From Thinopyrum elongatum (Eukaryota; Streptophyta; Magnoliopsida; Poales; Poaceae), in contig CM022302.1 of the NCBI GenBank assembly GCA_011799875.1, forward strand, positions 324,181,114 through 324,245,113: DNA of 64,000 bases, written 5' to 3'. Both the position numbers and the translations under genes were made by a program. The notes beneath the pieces were generated by a model. That model was given only the letters and a program-made list of their open reading frames with translations, ran no database searches and was not told the origin of the DNA. Positions 34,807-47,998 of the stretch are shown here, piece by piece (positions within the stretch are counted from its first letter, which is position 1; every line of letters starts with the position of its first letter).

Positions 34807-35095
34807 CTATTTACTATCAAGGGTGGCACTAACGGTGAAGGTACCGCCAGTGCCATCCTCCTTCGCTGACACCTTCTTCATTGCAGGGGGTGTCTTTAGA
34901 CCTTTGCCGGTAGAGCTCTCCGGCAAGTCATCTACGGGTGCGTAGCACTCCGAAGAGGCGTGCTTCCCAGAATTCCTGTCAGAGGTCTTGCCGGACTTCT
35001 CGCAACTCTTTCCTTTGGTGGGAGCTGCATCTTTGATGTCCTCTGTTGCAACAACATCTCTATAAAGCTTGTCAACACACATGACTACATCTTTC
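34807..35095 (-). pseudogene. Element B protease-RT linker, ending in a conserved UAG
   Basis: Minus strand, with the linker KLYRDVVATEDIKDAAPTKG through TFTVSATLDSK. It ends in TAG at 34807-34809, in the same frame as RT. The right side is cut by the copia insertion at 35096; 35091-35095 is TSD CTTTC. The protease continues at 43837. Confidence 0.82.
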
Positions 35096-36847
35096 TGTTG
35101 GGGAACGTAGCATGCAACTTCAAAAAATTTCTATGCTCACGCAAGATCTATCTAGAAGATGCATAGCAACGAGAGGGGGAGATTGTGTCCACGTACCCTC
35201 GTAGGCCGAAAGCGGAAGCGTTAGCTTAACGCGGTTGATGTAGTCGAACGTCTTCTCGATTCAACCGATCAAGCACCGAACGTACGGCACCTTCAAGTTC
35301 TGCACATGTTCTGCTCGATGACGTCCCTCGAACTCTTGATCCAGTAAAGTGTCGAGGGAGAGTTCCGTCAGCACGACGGCGTGGTGACGGTTATGGTGAA
35401 GTGATCCGCGCAGGGCTTCGCCTAAGCACTACGAGAATATGACCGGAGGAGTAAACTGTGGAGGGGGGCACCGCACACGGCTAAGAGAACAATTGATGTG
35501 TCTCCAAGGGGTGCCCTGCCCACGTATATAAAGGAGGGAGAGGGAGGGAGGCAGCCATAGGGGCGCGCCAAGAGAGGTGAGTCCTACTAGGACTCCTAGT
35601 CCTAGTAGGATTCGGCCCCCCTCTTATTCCTTCTCATGGAGGGGGAACGGGGGAAGGAGAGGGAGAGGGAGAAGGAAAGGGGGGCCACGCCTCCTCCCCT
35701 AGTCCAATTCGGACTCCCCATGGGGGTGCGCGCACCACCTCCTTGTGGCCTGCCTTGCCTCTCCCCTATGGCCCATGAGGCCCATTACTTCCCCCGGGGG
35801 GTTCCGGTAACCTCCCGGTACTCAGAAAAATATCCGAATCATTCCGAAACTATTCCGGCGTCCGAACACTATCGTCCAATATATCAATCTTTACCTCTCG
35901 ACCATTTCGAGACTCCTTGTCATGTCCGTGATCTCATCCGGGACTCTGAACACTCTTCAGTCACCAAAACATATAACTCATAATACAAATCGTCATCGAA
36001 CGTTAAGCGTGCGGACACTACGGGTTCGAGAACTATGTAGACATGACCGAGACATATCTCCAATCAATAACCAACAGCGGAAACTGGATGCTCATATTGG
36101 TTCCTACATATTCTAAGAAGATCTTTATCGGTCAAACCGTAATGACAACATACGTCATTCGCTTTGTCATCGGTATGTTACTTGCCCGAGATTGGATCGT
36201 CGGTATCTCCATACTTAGTTCAATCTCGTTACCGGCAAGTCTCTTTACTCGTTCCGTAATGCATCATCCCGTAACTAACTCATTAGTCACATTGCTTGCA
36301 AGGCTTATCATGATGTGCATTACCGAGAGGGCCCAGAGATACCTCTCCGATACTCGGAGTGACAAATCCTAATCCCGATCTATGCCAACCCAACAAACAC
36401 CTTCGGAGACACTTGTAGAGCATCTTTATAATCACCCAGTTTTGTTGTGAGGTTTGATAGAACACAAGGTGTTCCTCTGGTATTCAGGAGTTGCATAATC
36501 TCATAGTGAAAGGAATATGTATAAGTCATGAAGAAAGCAATAGCAATAAAACTTAACGATCATTATGCTAAGCTAACGGATGGGTCTTGTCCATCACATC
36601 ATTCTCCTAATGATGTGATCCCGTTCATCAAATGACAACACATGTCTATGGTTAGGAAACTTAACCATGTTTGATTAACGAGCTAGTCTAGTAGAGGCAT
36701 ACTAGGGACACAATGTTTTGTCTATGTATTCACACATGTATCAAGTTTCCAGTTAATACAATTCTAGCATGAATAATAAACATTTATCATGATATAAGGA
36801 AATATAAATAACAACTTTATTATTGCCTCTAGGGCATATTTCCTTCA
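35096..36847 (-). repeat. 3' LTR of the copia element
   Basis: 1752 bp, TGTTGGGGAACGTAGCATGC...GGGCATATTTCCTTCA in plus orientation, matching 42076-43831. It has a perfect 11-bp inverted repeat at 35582-35592/35600-35610. Confidence 0.95.
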
Positions 36848-36862
36848 GTATCCCACTTGCAT
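36848..36862 (-). other. Polypurine tract of the copia element
   Basis: On the minus strand GCAAGTGGGATAC directly precedes the 3' LTR start TGAAGGAAATATG, as in BARE1-type elements. Confidence 0.75.
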
Positions 36863-36880
36863 GAGAGTCAATAATCTAGA

Positions 36881-39800
36881 TTACATTGTAATGATTCTAA
36901 CACCCATGGAGTCTTGGTGCTGATCATGTTTTGCTCGTTGAAGAGGCTTAGTCAATGGGTCTGCAACATTCAGATCCGTATGTATTTTGCAAATCTCTAT
37001 GTCTCCCTCCTTTACTTGATCGCGGATGGAGTTGAAGCGTCTCTTGATGTGTTTGGTTCTCTTGTGAAATCTGGATTCCTTTGCTAAGGCAATTGCTCCA
37101 GTATTGTCACAAAAGATTTTCATTGGACCCGATGCACTAGGTATTACACCTAGATCGGATATGAACTCCTTCATCCAGACTCCTTCATTTGCTGCTTCCG
37201 AAGCAGCTATGTACTCCACTTCACACGTAGATCCCGCCACGACACTTTGCTTGGAACTGCACCAACTGATAGCTGCACCATTCAATATAAATACGTATCC
37301 GGTTTGTGACTTAGAGTCATCCAGATCAGTGTCAAAGCTAGCATCAACGTAACCATTTACGACAAGCTCTTTGTCACCTCCATAAACGAGAAACATATCC
37401 TTTTCAGGTATTTCAGGATGTTCTTGACCGCTGTCCAGTGATCCACTCCTGGATTACTTTGGTACCTCCCTGCTAGACTTATAGCAAGGCACACATCAGG
37501 TCTGGTACACAGCATTGCATACATGATAGAACCTATGGCTGAGGCATAGGGAATGACTTTCATTTTCTCTCTATCTTCTGCAGTGGTCAGGCATTGAGTC
37601 TGACTCAACTTCACACCTTGTAACACAGGCAAGAACCCTTTCTTTGACTGATCCATTTTGAACTTCTTCAAAACTTTATCAAGGTATGTGCTTTGTGAAA
37701 GTCCAATTAAGCGTCTTGATCTATCTCTATAGATCTTGATGCCCAATATATAAGCAGCTTCATCGAGGTCTTTCATTGAAAAATTCTTATTCAAGTATCC
37801 TTTTATGCTATCCAGAAATTCTATATCATTTCCAATGTATAATATTAGAATGCTACAGAGCTCCCACTCACTTTCTTGTAAATACAGGCTTCTCCAAAAG
37901 TCTGTATAAAACCATATGCTTTGATCACACTATCAAAGCGTATATTCCAACTCCGAGATGCTTGCACCAGTCCATAAATGGATCGCTGGAGCTTGCACAC
38001 TTTCTTAGCACCTTTAGGATCGACAAAACCTTCTGGTTGCATCATATACAACTCTTCTTTGAGAAATCCATTAAGGAATGCAGTTTTGACATCCATTTGC
38101 CAGATTTCATAATCATAAAATGCGGCAATTGCTAACATGATTCAGACAGACTTAAGCATCGCTACGGGTGAGAAGGTCTCATCGTAGTCAACTCCTTGAA
38201 CTTGTCGAAAACCTTTCACAACAAGTCGAGCTTTGTAGACAGTAACATTACCGTCAGCGTCAGTCTTCTTCTTGAAGATGCATTTATTCTCTATGGCTTG
38301 CCGATCATCGGGCAAGTCAACCAAAGTCCACACTTTGTTCTCATACATGGATCCCATCTCAGATTTCATGGCCTCAAGCCATTTCGCGGAATCTAGGCTC
38401 ATCATCGCTTCCTCATAGTTCGTAGGTTCATCATGGTCTAGTAACATGACTTCTAGAACAGGATTACCGTACCACTCTAGTGCGGAACGTACTGTGGTTG
38501 ACCTACGATGTTCGGTAGTAACTTGATCTGAAGTTTCATGATCATCATCATTAGCTTCCTCACTAATTGGTGTGGGCATCACTGGAACTGATTTCTGTGA
38601 TGAACTACTTTCCAATTCAAGAGAAGGTACAATTACCTCATCAAGTTCTACTTTCCTCCCACTCACTTCTTTCGAGAGAAACTCCTTCTCTAGAAAGGAT
38701 CCATTCTTAGCAACAAAGATTTTGCCTTCGGATCTGTGATGGAAGGTGTACCCAACAGTTTCTTTTGGGTATCCTATGAAGATGCACTTCTCTGATTTGG
38801 GTTCAAGCTTATCAGGCTGAAGCTTTTTCACATAAGCATCGCAACCCCAAACTTTAAGAAATGACAACTTAGGTTTCTTGCCAAACCACAGTTCATACGG
38901 TGTCGTCTCAATGGATTTAGATGGTGCCCTATTTAACGTGAATGCAGTTGTCTCTAATGCATAACCCCAAAACGATAGTGGTAAATTAGTAAGAGACATC
39001 ATAGATCGCCCCATATCTAATAAAGTACGGTTATGACGTTCGGACACACCATTACGCTGTGGTGTTCCAGGTGGCATGAGTTGTGAAACTATTCCACATT
39101 GTTTTAAATGAAGACCAAACTCGTAACTCAAATATTCGCCTCCGCGATCATATCGTAGAAACTTTATTCTCTTGTTATGATGATTTTCCACTTCACTCTG
39201 AAATTCTTTGAACTTTTCAAATGTTTCAGACTTATGTTTCATTAAGTAAATATATCCATATCTGCTCAAATCATCTGTGAAGGTCAGAAAATAATGATAC
39301 CCGCCGCGAGCCTCAACACTCATCGGACCGCATACATCGGTATGTATTATTTCCAATAAGTCAGTAGCTCGCTCCATTGTTCCGGAGAACGGAGTCTTAG
39401 TCATCTTGCCCATGAGTCATGGTTCGCAAGCATCAAATGATTCATAATCAAGTGATTCAAAAAGCCCATCTGCATGGAGTTTCTTCATGCGCTTTACACC
39501 AATATGACCTAAACGGTAGTGCCACAAATATGTTGCACTATCATTATCAACTTTGCATCTTTCGCCATCAATATTATGAATATGTGTATCACCACGATCG
39601 AGATTCAACAAAAATGGACCACTCTTCAAGGGTGCATGACCATAAAAGGTATTACTCATATAAATAGAACAACCATTATTCTCTGATTTAAATGAATAAC
39701 CGTCTCGCATTAAACAAGATCCAGATATAATGTTCATGCTCAATGCTGGCAGCAAATAACAATTATTCAGGTCTAAAACTAATCCCGAAGGTAGATGTAG

Positions 39801-40835
39801 AGGTAGCGTGCCGACGGCGATCACATCGACCTTGGAACCATTCCCGACGCGCATCGTCACCTCGTCCTTAGCCAATCTTCGTTTAATCCGTAGCCCCTGT
39901 TTCGAGTTGCAAATATGAGCAACAGAACCAGTATCAAATACCCAGGCGCTACTACGAGCATTAGTAAGGTACACATCAATAACATGTATATCAAATATAC
40001 CTTTGTTCACTTTGCCATCCTTCTTATCCTCCAAATACTTGGGGCAGCTCCGCTTCCAGTGACCAGTCCCTTTGCAGTAGAAGCACTCAGTTTCAAGCTT
40101 GGGTCCAGACTTGGGCTTCTTCCCGGGAGTGACAACTTGCTTGCCATTCTTCTTGAAGTTCCCCTTCTTTCCCTTGCCCTTTTTCTTGAAACTAGTGGCC
40201 TTGTTAACCATCAACACTTGATGCTCTTTCTTGATTTCTACCTCTGCAGCTTTGAGCATAGCGAAGAGCTCGGGAATTGTCTTATCCATCCCTTGCATAT
40301 TATTGTTCATCACGAAGCCTTTGTAGCTTGGTGGCAGTGATTGAAGAACTCTGTCAATAACACTATCATCCGGAAGATTAACTCCCAGCTGAGTCAAGTG
40401 GTTATGATACCCAGACATTCTGAGTATGTGTTCACTGAGAGAACTGTTCTCCTCCATCTTGCAGCTATAGAACTTGTTGGAGACTTCATATCTCTCAACT
40501 CGGGCATTTGCTTGAAATATTAATTTCAATTCCTGGAACATCTCATATGCTCCATGACGTTCAAAACGTCTTTGAAGTCCCAATTCTATGCCGTAAAGCA
40601 TGGCACACTGAACTATAGAGTAGTCATCAGACCGCATTTGCCAAACGTTCAAAGCGTCTACATTAGCGGGAGGGGGCTTGTCACAATGCAGTGCATCAAG
40701 GACATAATTCTTCTGTGCAGCAATGAGGATAATCCTCAAGTTACGGACCCAGTCCGTGTAGTTGCTACCATCATCTTTCAACTTAGCTTTCTCTAGGAAC
40801 GCATTAAAATTCAAGGGAACGGTAGCACGGACCAT
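36881..40835 (-). pseudogene. Copia gag-protease-integrase-RT-RNase H polyprotein
   Basis: Start ATG at 40833-40835 (MVRATVPLNFNAFLEKAKL). In order: gag (40835 to about 40090); zinc knuckle CFYCKGTGHWKRSC; protease SSAWVFDTGSVAHIC (near 39940); GAG-pre-integrase WHYRLGHIG; integrase with HTDVCGP, YDRGGEY and NGVSERHN, so the D-D-E residues are present; RT from about 38500 (NKCIFKKK, QMDVKTAFLNG); RNase H (GYVDASFDTDLDDSKSQTGY, near 37330, to TDLNVADPLTKPL). In-frame TGA stops lie at 39417-39419 and about 38140. Near 37830 a deletion removes the stretch expected to hold the YVDD catalytic motif and shifts the frame. Another frameshift is near 37395. The copy is therefore unable to reverse transcribe by itself. 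Confidence 0.93.
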
Positions 40836-42056
40836 TAATCTATAGCATAGATATGCAAAAACTATCAGGCCTAAGTTCATGATAAATTAAGTTCAATTAA
40901 TCATATTACTTAAGAACTCCCACTTAGATAGACATCCCTCGAGTCATCTAAATGATCACGTGATCCATATCAACTAAACCATGTCCGATCATCACGTGAG
41001 ATGGAGTAGTTTTCAATGGGGAACATCTCTATGTTGATCATATCTACTATATGATTCACGTTCGACCTTTCGGTCTCCAGTGTTCCGAGGCCATGTCTGT
41101 ACATGCTAGGCTCGTCAAGTTTAACTTGAGTATTCCGCACGTGCAAAACTGTTTTGCACCCGTTGTATGTGAACGTAGAGCTTATCACACCCGATCATCA
41201 CGTGGTGTCTCGGCACGACGAACTGTCGCAATGGTGCATACTCAGGGAGAACACTTATACCTTGAAATTTTAGTGAGGGATCATCTTATAATGCTACCGC
41301 CGTACTAAGCAAAATAAGATGCATAAACGATAAACATCACATGCAATCAAAATATGTGACATGATATGGCCATCATCATCTTGTGTCTTTGATCTCCATC
41401 TCCAAAGCACCATCATGATTCCCATCGTCACTGGCTTGACACCTTGATCTCCATCGTAGCGTCATTGCCGTCTCGCCAACTATTGCTTCTACAACTATCG
41501 CTAACGCATAGTGATAAAGTAAAGCAATTACATGGCGATTGGATTTCATACAATAAAGCGACAACCATAAGGCTCTTGCCAGTTGCCGATAACTTTTACA
41601 AAACATGATCATCTCATACAATAACTTATATCACATCATGTCTTGACCATATCACATCACAACATGCCCTGCAAAAACAAGTTAGACGTCCTCTACTTTG
41701 TTGTTGCAAGTTTTACGTGGCTGCTACGGGCTTCTAGTAAGAACCGTTCTTTCCTACTCATCAAAACCACAACGATGTTTCGTCAAGTTTGCTGTTTTAA
41801 CCTTCAACAAGGACCGGCTGTAGTCAAATTCGATTCATCTAAAGTTGGAGAAACAGACATCCGCCAGCCACCTTTATGCAAAATAAGTTGCATGTCTATC
41901 AGTGGAACCGGTCTCATGAACGCGGTTATGTAAGGTTGGTCCGGGCCGCTTCATCCAACAATACCGCCAAATCAAAATAAGACGTTGGTGGTAAGCAGTA
42001 TGACTATCATCGCCCACAACTCTTTGTGTTCTACTCGTGCATATCATCTACGCATA
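40836..42056 (-). other. 5' untranslated leader of the copia element
   Basis: 1.2 kb between PBS and gag with no supported gene, as is usual for BARE1-type elements with long leaders. Confidence 0.75.
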
Positions 42057-42074
42057 GACCTGGCTCGGATGCCA
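42057..42074 (-). other. Primer-binding site, initiator-tRNA-Met type
   Basis: On the minus strand TGGCATCCGAGCCAGGTC, one base after the LTR end CCCCAACA. It resembles the tRNA-iMet complement TGGTATCAGAGCC. Confidence 0.8.
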
Positions 42075-42075
42075 C

Positions 42076-43831
42076 TGTTGGGGAACGTAGCATGCAATTT
42101 CAAAAAAATTCTACGCTCACGCAAGCTCTATCTAGAAGATGCATAGCAATGAGAGGGGGAGAGTGTGTCCACGTACCCTCGTAGACCAAAAGCGGAAGCA
42201 TTAGCTTAACGCGGTTGATGTAGTTGAACGTCTTCTCGATTCAACCGATCAAGCACCAAACGTACGGCACCTCCGAGTTCTGCACACATTAAGCTCGATG
42301 ATGTCCCTTGAACTCTTGATCCAGCAGAGTGTCGAGGGAGAGTTCCGTCAGCACGACGGCATGGTGACGGTGATGGTGAAGTGATCCACGCAGGGCTTCG
42401 CCTAAGCACTACGACAATATGACCGGATGAGTAAACTGTGGAGGGGGGCACCGCACCCGGCTAAGAGAACAATTGATGTGTCTCCAAGGGGTGCCCTGCC
42501 CACGTATATAAAGGAGGGAGAGGGAGGGAGGCAGCCATAGGGGCGCGCCAAGAGAGGGTAGTCCTACTAGGACTCCTAGTCCTAGTAGGATTCGGCCCCC
42601 CCTCTTATTCCTTCTCATGGAGGGGGAAAGGGGGAAGGAGAGGGAGAGGGAGAAGGAAAGGGGGGGCCGCGCCCCCTCCCCTAGTCCAATTCGGACTCCC
42701 CATGGGTGGAGGGGGGCGCCACCTCCTTGTGGCCTGCCTTGCCTCTCCCCTATGGCCCATGAGGACCATTACTTCCCCCGGGGGGTTCCGGTAACCTCCC
42801 GGTACTCCGAAAAATATCCGAATCATTCCGAAACTATTCCGGTGTCCGAACACTATCGTCCAATATATCAATCTTTACCTCTCGACCATTTCGAGACTCC
42901 TCGTCATGTCCGTGATCTCATCCGGGACTCCGAACAATCTTTGGTCACCAAAACATATAACTCATAATACAAATCGTCATCGAACGTTAAGCGTGCGGAC
43001 CCTACGGGTTCGAGAACTATGTAGACATGACCGAGACATATCTCCGATCAATAACAAACAACGGAACCTGGATGCTCATATTAGTTCCTACATATTCTAC
43101 GAAGATCTTTATCGGTCAAACCGTAATGACAACATACGTCATTCCCTTTGTCATCGGTATGTTACTTGCCCGAGATTCGATCATCGGTATCTCCATACCT
43201 TGTTCAATCTCGTTACCGGCAAGTCTCTTTACTCGTTTCGTAATGCATCATCCCATAACTAACTCATTAGTCACATTTCTTGCAAGGCTTATCATGATGT
43301 GCATTACCGAGAGGGCCCAGAGATACCTCTCCGATACTCGGAGTGACAAATCCTAATCTCGATCTATGCCAACCCAACAAACACCTTCGGAGACACCTGT
43401 AGAGCATCTTTATAATCACCCAGTTACGTTGTGATGTTTGATAGCACACAAGGTGTTCCTCCGGTATTCGGGAGTTGCTTAATCTCATAGTGAAAGGAAT
43501 ATGTATAAGTCATGAAGAAAGCAATAGCAGTAAAACTTAACGATCATTATGCTAAGCTAACGGATGGGTCTTGTCCATCACATCATTGTCCTAATGATGT
43601 GATCCCGTTCATCAAATGACAACACATGTCTATGGTTAGGAAACTTAACCATCTTTGATTAACGAGCTAGTCTAGTAGAGGCATACTAGGGACATAATGT
43701 TTTGTCTTTGTATTCACACATGTATCAAGTTTCCGGTTAATACAATTCTAGCATGAATAATAAACATTTATCATGATATACGGAAATATAAATAACAACT
43801 TTATTATTGCCCCTAGGGCATATTTCCTTCA
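42076..43831 (-). repeat. 5' LTR of the copia element
   Basis: 1756 bp. The right edge TATTTCCTTCA is followed by TSD CTTTC. The same 11-bp palindrome as in the 3' LTR lies at 42562-42572/42580-42590. Confidence 0.95.
42504..42512 (-). promoter_or_regulatory. TATA box in the 5' LTR of the copia element
   Basis: TTTATATAC on the minus strand, also present in the 3' LTR (35524-35532). It is the likely start region of the element RNA. Confidence 0.65.
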
Positions 43832-43836
43832 CTTTC

Positions 43837-44393
43837 TTGTCGGAGTTAATGGAAATGACTCCCATAGGCCCTGGCATCTTCAACGTGTTAGAGGCATAAT
43901 GGGATGCCGCCATAAACTTAGCCAGTGCCGGCCGACCAGGAATTCCATTAAACGATAGGGGGATATTAACAACATTAGACACTATCTTCTCAGTTCTGTA
44001 GTTTAGTTCTCTTCCAAACGTCAGCGGCAGCGTGATCTTCCCCTTAGGTTGGCTCCTCCTCGGGTTAATTCGTTGGAACGTCCCGGTTTTCTTCAGCTCC
44101 TTCTCAGGAATCAGCAACCTCTCAAGCACTTAAGGAGAGATCAAGTTCAAACCAGCTCCACTGTCAACTAGCATTTTCGTGACCATGAGGTTGCGTATTG
44201 TTGGCGAAACCAACAATGGCAAACACCCGACGGCAGTTGTGCGATCAGGGTGGTCCTCGGCATAAAAAATGATAGGCATGTATGACCACTTGAGGGGCTT
44301 TTGAGCATCCACTGTTGGTTCCGCCGCATTAACCTCATGTGCCCACTGTTTAAGCTGGCGGTGAGAGGAATGCAAAGATGCACCCCCCATCAA
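43837..44393 (-). pseudogene. Element B aspartic protease
   Basis: Minus-strand continuation of B after the copia insertion. The active site MLVDSGAGLNLISP lies near 44130-44175. An in-frame stop at 44130-44132 (TAA) follows. The distal part reads KTGTFQRINPRRSQPKGKIT and FNGIPGRPALAKFMAA, then GPMGVISINS up to the insertion point. The DSGAG active site is closer to the usual D(S/T)GA than the DGGAG of A and F. Confidence 0.85.
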
Positions 44394-46494
44394 TGCACAT
44401 GGCTTCCGTTACCTTCTGGAACACATGGTCACTGGATTCATCATCATCCTCTTCACTCTATTCATCTCCTTCTTTCTTCCCTCTGCCCCTGGTAGGCTTC
44501 TCTTTCTGCTGAACGGCTTTGCCATGGCACCCCCCTCGGTCGCCACGGCCCTTCTTGCTGGATCCACCCCTACCATCTTGGCCCTTTTCTTTGTCATGCT
44601 TCTCATACTTAGCTTTCTGTTTTTCAACCAGCTGTTCGACCTGCTTGCACTCCTGGAGGTCGTGACCTTTGGTGCGGTGAATCTTGTAGTACGGCCCGTC
44701 AGACTTGCCGGTCTTCTCGCCCGCCGCAATTACATGGCAATCAGGGCACGTGGCAGCTTCCTTGCCGGAATTCTCATCTTGGTTTTTTTTGGCGGGGTTG
44801 GAATTGCTGGACCCTTCAACGGCCAAAATTGATTTGCCCTTGCGCTTCCTTTTACGCCTTTGGCCCTTCTTCTTCGGAGTGGCGGCATCGTCGTCCTCAG
44901 AATTGACTTCGACACCAGCCTCCTCCCCAGGAAGCCTTCTTCCTTCTTCAGCATGTGCACACTTGTCCGCCAACCTTTAGAGCTCGTTGATGGTCTTCGG
45001 TAGCTGTATGTTCATCTTCTCCCGCATCTTGCGATTGTGCACATTCGTGTGGAACACGGCAATCTCAACGGCAGGGTGTACGTTTGGTATGTTGTGATGT
45101 ACATGGTTGAATCTCTGGATGTATTTGCGCAGATCTTCTTCCTGTGTCTATGGGATCACTTGTAAATCACTGTGCTGCCCGGGTCCTTCTTGTCCCCCGG
45201 TGAAAGCACCAACAAATTCATTGCATAGATCTGACCACAAAGAAATGGAATTCTCCGACAGATTCATCAACCAAGATCTCACATTGGGTTTGAGAACCAA
45301 TGGGAAATAATTGGCAAGGATCTTTTCATCTCACCGCCAGGCAGCTTGCACAGCGATCGTGTATATGCCCAGGAACTCCGCCAGGTTGAGCTTGCCATCA
45401 TACTTCTCCAGCACCTCTGGTTTGAATGCCCGGACGGACGGACAACGGACTTTCCACAACTCACGTGTGAAAGCAGGGCATCCAACCTTGTAAGGCAGAT
45501 ACCCGCGAACAATGGGTGCAAGCGCGTCGACAACTGGACCGTTGCGTTCGTCAGACTGACGGCGTGCCTCCCGGCGTCGTTGAATGGTGGTACGAGCGTC
45601 TTCGCCTTCCCTGTCCAACAGAACCTGCCACTCATCCTGTTGCGTCTGTGGATATGAGGAGGCCATGGACACATCATTAGGCACGGTAGCACACTGGGCC
45701 CCCTATGATTGCTAATGCTGTTGTCGAGGCGGATGCCGTGGAGGTGACTGCACTATTGGTGCACCACCCACAACATAGCCATCGGTTTGAGCTACTGCTG
45801 TTGTTTGTGGGCGTCGCGAGGGCTCCGTAAGCTGGGGTTTGTTAGCCTCCACAAACCCAATCAAACTCTCAATGGTGATCACCCATTCATCCATCTTATG
45901 TGCTGTTGGAGGGAAATTCAACAACAACTGGGCTCGCGCTATCGCTTCTGTTACTGTTGAAGGCATGTTGGAGAGCGAAGATCGTGATGTCGCTCGACTC
46001 CTGGCAGAGCCAGCAGGAGCGCCGTCGTGATCTTGCCACCGCACTGCAAGGGCAACCACAGGTTGGTGTGGCGGAGGTGGCACCTAAGGATCTTGCGCTT
46101 GATCGATAGGTGATTTGTCATACGGGCGCTGCTGCACATGATCAGCGATTCCGCTCGGAGTCACATCGCGGCCACCTCGTGAAGTTGTCTTCCTCGCCTC
46201 CACCGGTGTAGTCGCTGCAGTGGGAGGATCTCAGCTCGCGCCTAACCGGGCTATGTTGCTCCCATGGCTGCGCTAGCCGGTGCGCAGAGGAGGCGGGAGC
46301 TGCATGCCCGCGCCGCCTGCGCCGTTGTTGCTGTCTCTGTCGAAGGTCGTGGAAGATCACTGCCTCCAGTGACATCCGCACCGTCCAAGGCGAGGGCACT
46401 GTCTGCACCACCTGCAGACGCGTGTGCAGGAGGCTTTGACGTGGACGGCTTCATCATCATGGGGCCCTTCTTCTTGGGCGCCATGGATGATGAA
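44394..46494 (-). pseudogene. Element B gag
   Basis: Start ATG at 46492-46494 (MAPKKKGPMMMKPSTSKPPA). The conserved N-terminal helix ITEAIARAQLLLNFPPTAHK-like lies near 45930, and the capsid EVLEKYDGKLNLAEFLGIYT at about 45350-45420. RAEEGRRLPGEE begins at about 44950. A zinc knuckle YKIHRTKGHDLQEC has Tyr in place of the first Cys. The charged tail includes QQKEKPTRGRGKK. Several frameshifts and stops occur (near 45310, 45150, 44980 and 44455). Neighbours are the protease to the left and the PBS/LTR to the right. Confidence 0.85.
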
Positions 46495-46556
46495 GGTGAT
46501 GATGAAGCTCGATGAAACCAATGCACTGTCTACCAGGCAGGTTCACACTAGTGAAG

Positions 46557-46574
46557 CCCCTACTTAGCGCGCCA
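46557..46574 (-). other. Primer-binding site of element B
   Basis: On the minus strand TGGCGCGCTAAGTAGGGG, one or two changes from the C-element PBS, four bases before the LTR edge. Confidence 0.7.
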
Positions 46575-47235
46575 AAGATGTCGGTGTGGAACAGCAATCT
46601 ATGGGACTAACAAGCCTCTTTGTGATTCAGCGAAGGGATTTCACAAAGCGCGAAGAGCAGGATGGATCGAGAGCACCAAGATCGTTTTTACCCAGGTTTG
46701 GGCCACCTTCTAGGTGTAACACCCTATGCCTTCTTGGTCATATTGAGAATGTGGAAACACAAATGCAAGGAGCGCTGTCTCCCGGCAAGGCGTGGGGGGA
46801 AAGCAGCTACACAAGTAGGTGCCTTGGGTTTGAACGGGTTCGAACCCTTGTAACTGTTGCCCTGGCCCTCCTTTTATAGCTCAAGGGGTTACCATAGTGG
46901 CAGAAACGTAAATACATCGTGATTAGATAGCGAACAGTGCTATCATACCTAACTGGTAGTTTGAACAAGCTGCATTTAATGCATCGCTAGGTGTCGCGAG
47001 GAGGAGAAGCCCCGGTAAGGTTGTTGCGCCGCTTACGTAGCTAACTCCTATTATCTTAACACTCTACTTGGACGGGTGTCGATAAAGGTAATCTCTCTTT
47101 CCAGCAAGCTGACATGTGCCGGCGACTCCACCTAACTGTCTGCGGGCTTGACACCTCACCGTTCAGCAACCAGCTGGCTGGTGAGGTGTAGCGCTAGTAG
47201 CTGGCGGGGTTTCGCTAGCCTTGAGGCTTGCCGGG

Positions 47236-47685
47236 TGTCGGTGTCAAAACCGGCAGACCTCGGGGTAGGGGGTCCCGAGCTGTGGATCTAGGATCGATGG
47301 GTAACAAGGGACGATGAACACAGTGTTTACCCAGGTTTGGGCCCTCTCGAAGAGGTAATACCCTACGTCCTGCTTGATTTTATTGATTGTATAACGTGGT
47401 TTACAGAGTAGATCTACCTTGAGATCAGTATGAGCTAAACCCTAGGCTACGGGGGGATGAAGATAGCTCTAACCCTAATGACTACAACCCTCGGTTTATA
47501 TAGACACCGATAGGGTTAGGGTAATCGAAGATAGACTACAACAAGCGGGAAAGAGATCTCGTCCACCCTTGACTTGGAGGGCACACCACGGCTTCACAGG
47601 TATCCGGTCACCACACGGCTCCACCAGTCCGGCCCTTGCACAATGGGCTGTCGCCTCGAGGACCCCTTAGTCCATGACTCCCTCA
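47236..47685 (-). repeat. 3' LTR of element D
   Basis: 450 bp, TGTCGGTGTCAAAACC...CATGACTCCCTCA in plus orientation. A minus-strand TATA (TCTATATAAA) lies at 47495-47504. Confidence 0.93.
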
Positions 47686-47700
47686 GTAGCCCCCGAACTT
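47686..47700 (-). other. Polypurine tract of element D
   Basis: On the minus strand AAGTTCGGGGGCTAC directly precedes the LTR start TGAGGGAGTC. Confidence 0.7.
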
Positions 47701-47998
47701 GCCTCCAACACCGAGGATCATCTTCTAGAATCTTCACATCACCGGCTTGAGAGACGAGTTCCTCCATTACATTTGAAGTCATGCAAATTCCATCGAATAT
47801 GATCTGGAACCCAATCTAATATACTCAGGCTCAGATAGTCTCAGGATTCTAAGATCTGAATACATCTCAAAACTGAGGTGGGACCACCAAAGTTCAATAC
47901 CATTCCTCGGGGTAAGGACCTTACACGCTTTTCAAAGAGCGCACATCCCAATGCCGCCGTTCCACGCACCCGTCCTTTCGGCTTCACGATACGACGCC

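Larger units (their letters stand above)
35096..43831 (-). mobile_element. BARE1/Angela/WIS-type copia element, full length (8736 bp)
   Basis: Complete minus-strand element with LTRs of 1752 and 1756 bp, PBS, PPT and a gag-protease-integrase-RT-RNase H polyprotein (copia order). The TSD is a perfect CTTTC (35091-35095 and 43832-43836). The LTR starts TGAAGGAAATATGCCC and ends CCCCAACA. It is inserted in the protease region of element B. Stops and a deletion of the RT catalytic motif make it non-autonomous. Confidence 0.95.

Noticed and set aside
35636..36372. Plus-strand frames also found at 42617-43356
   Set aside because: They are copies of each other because they lie in the two copia LTRs, antisense to the element. 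No domain or start context supports them.
40836..42056. Possible host gene between copia gag and LTR
   Set aside because: Position and size fit the untranslated leader of BARE1-type elements, and the frames are short and unsupported.
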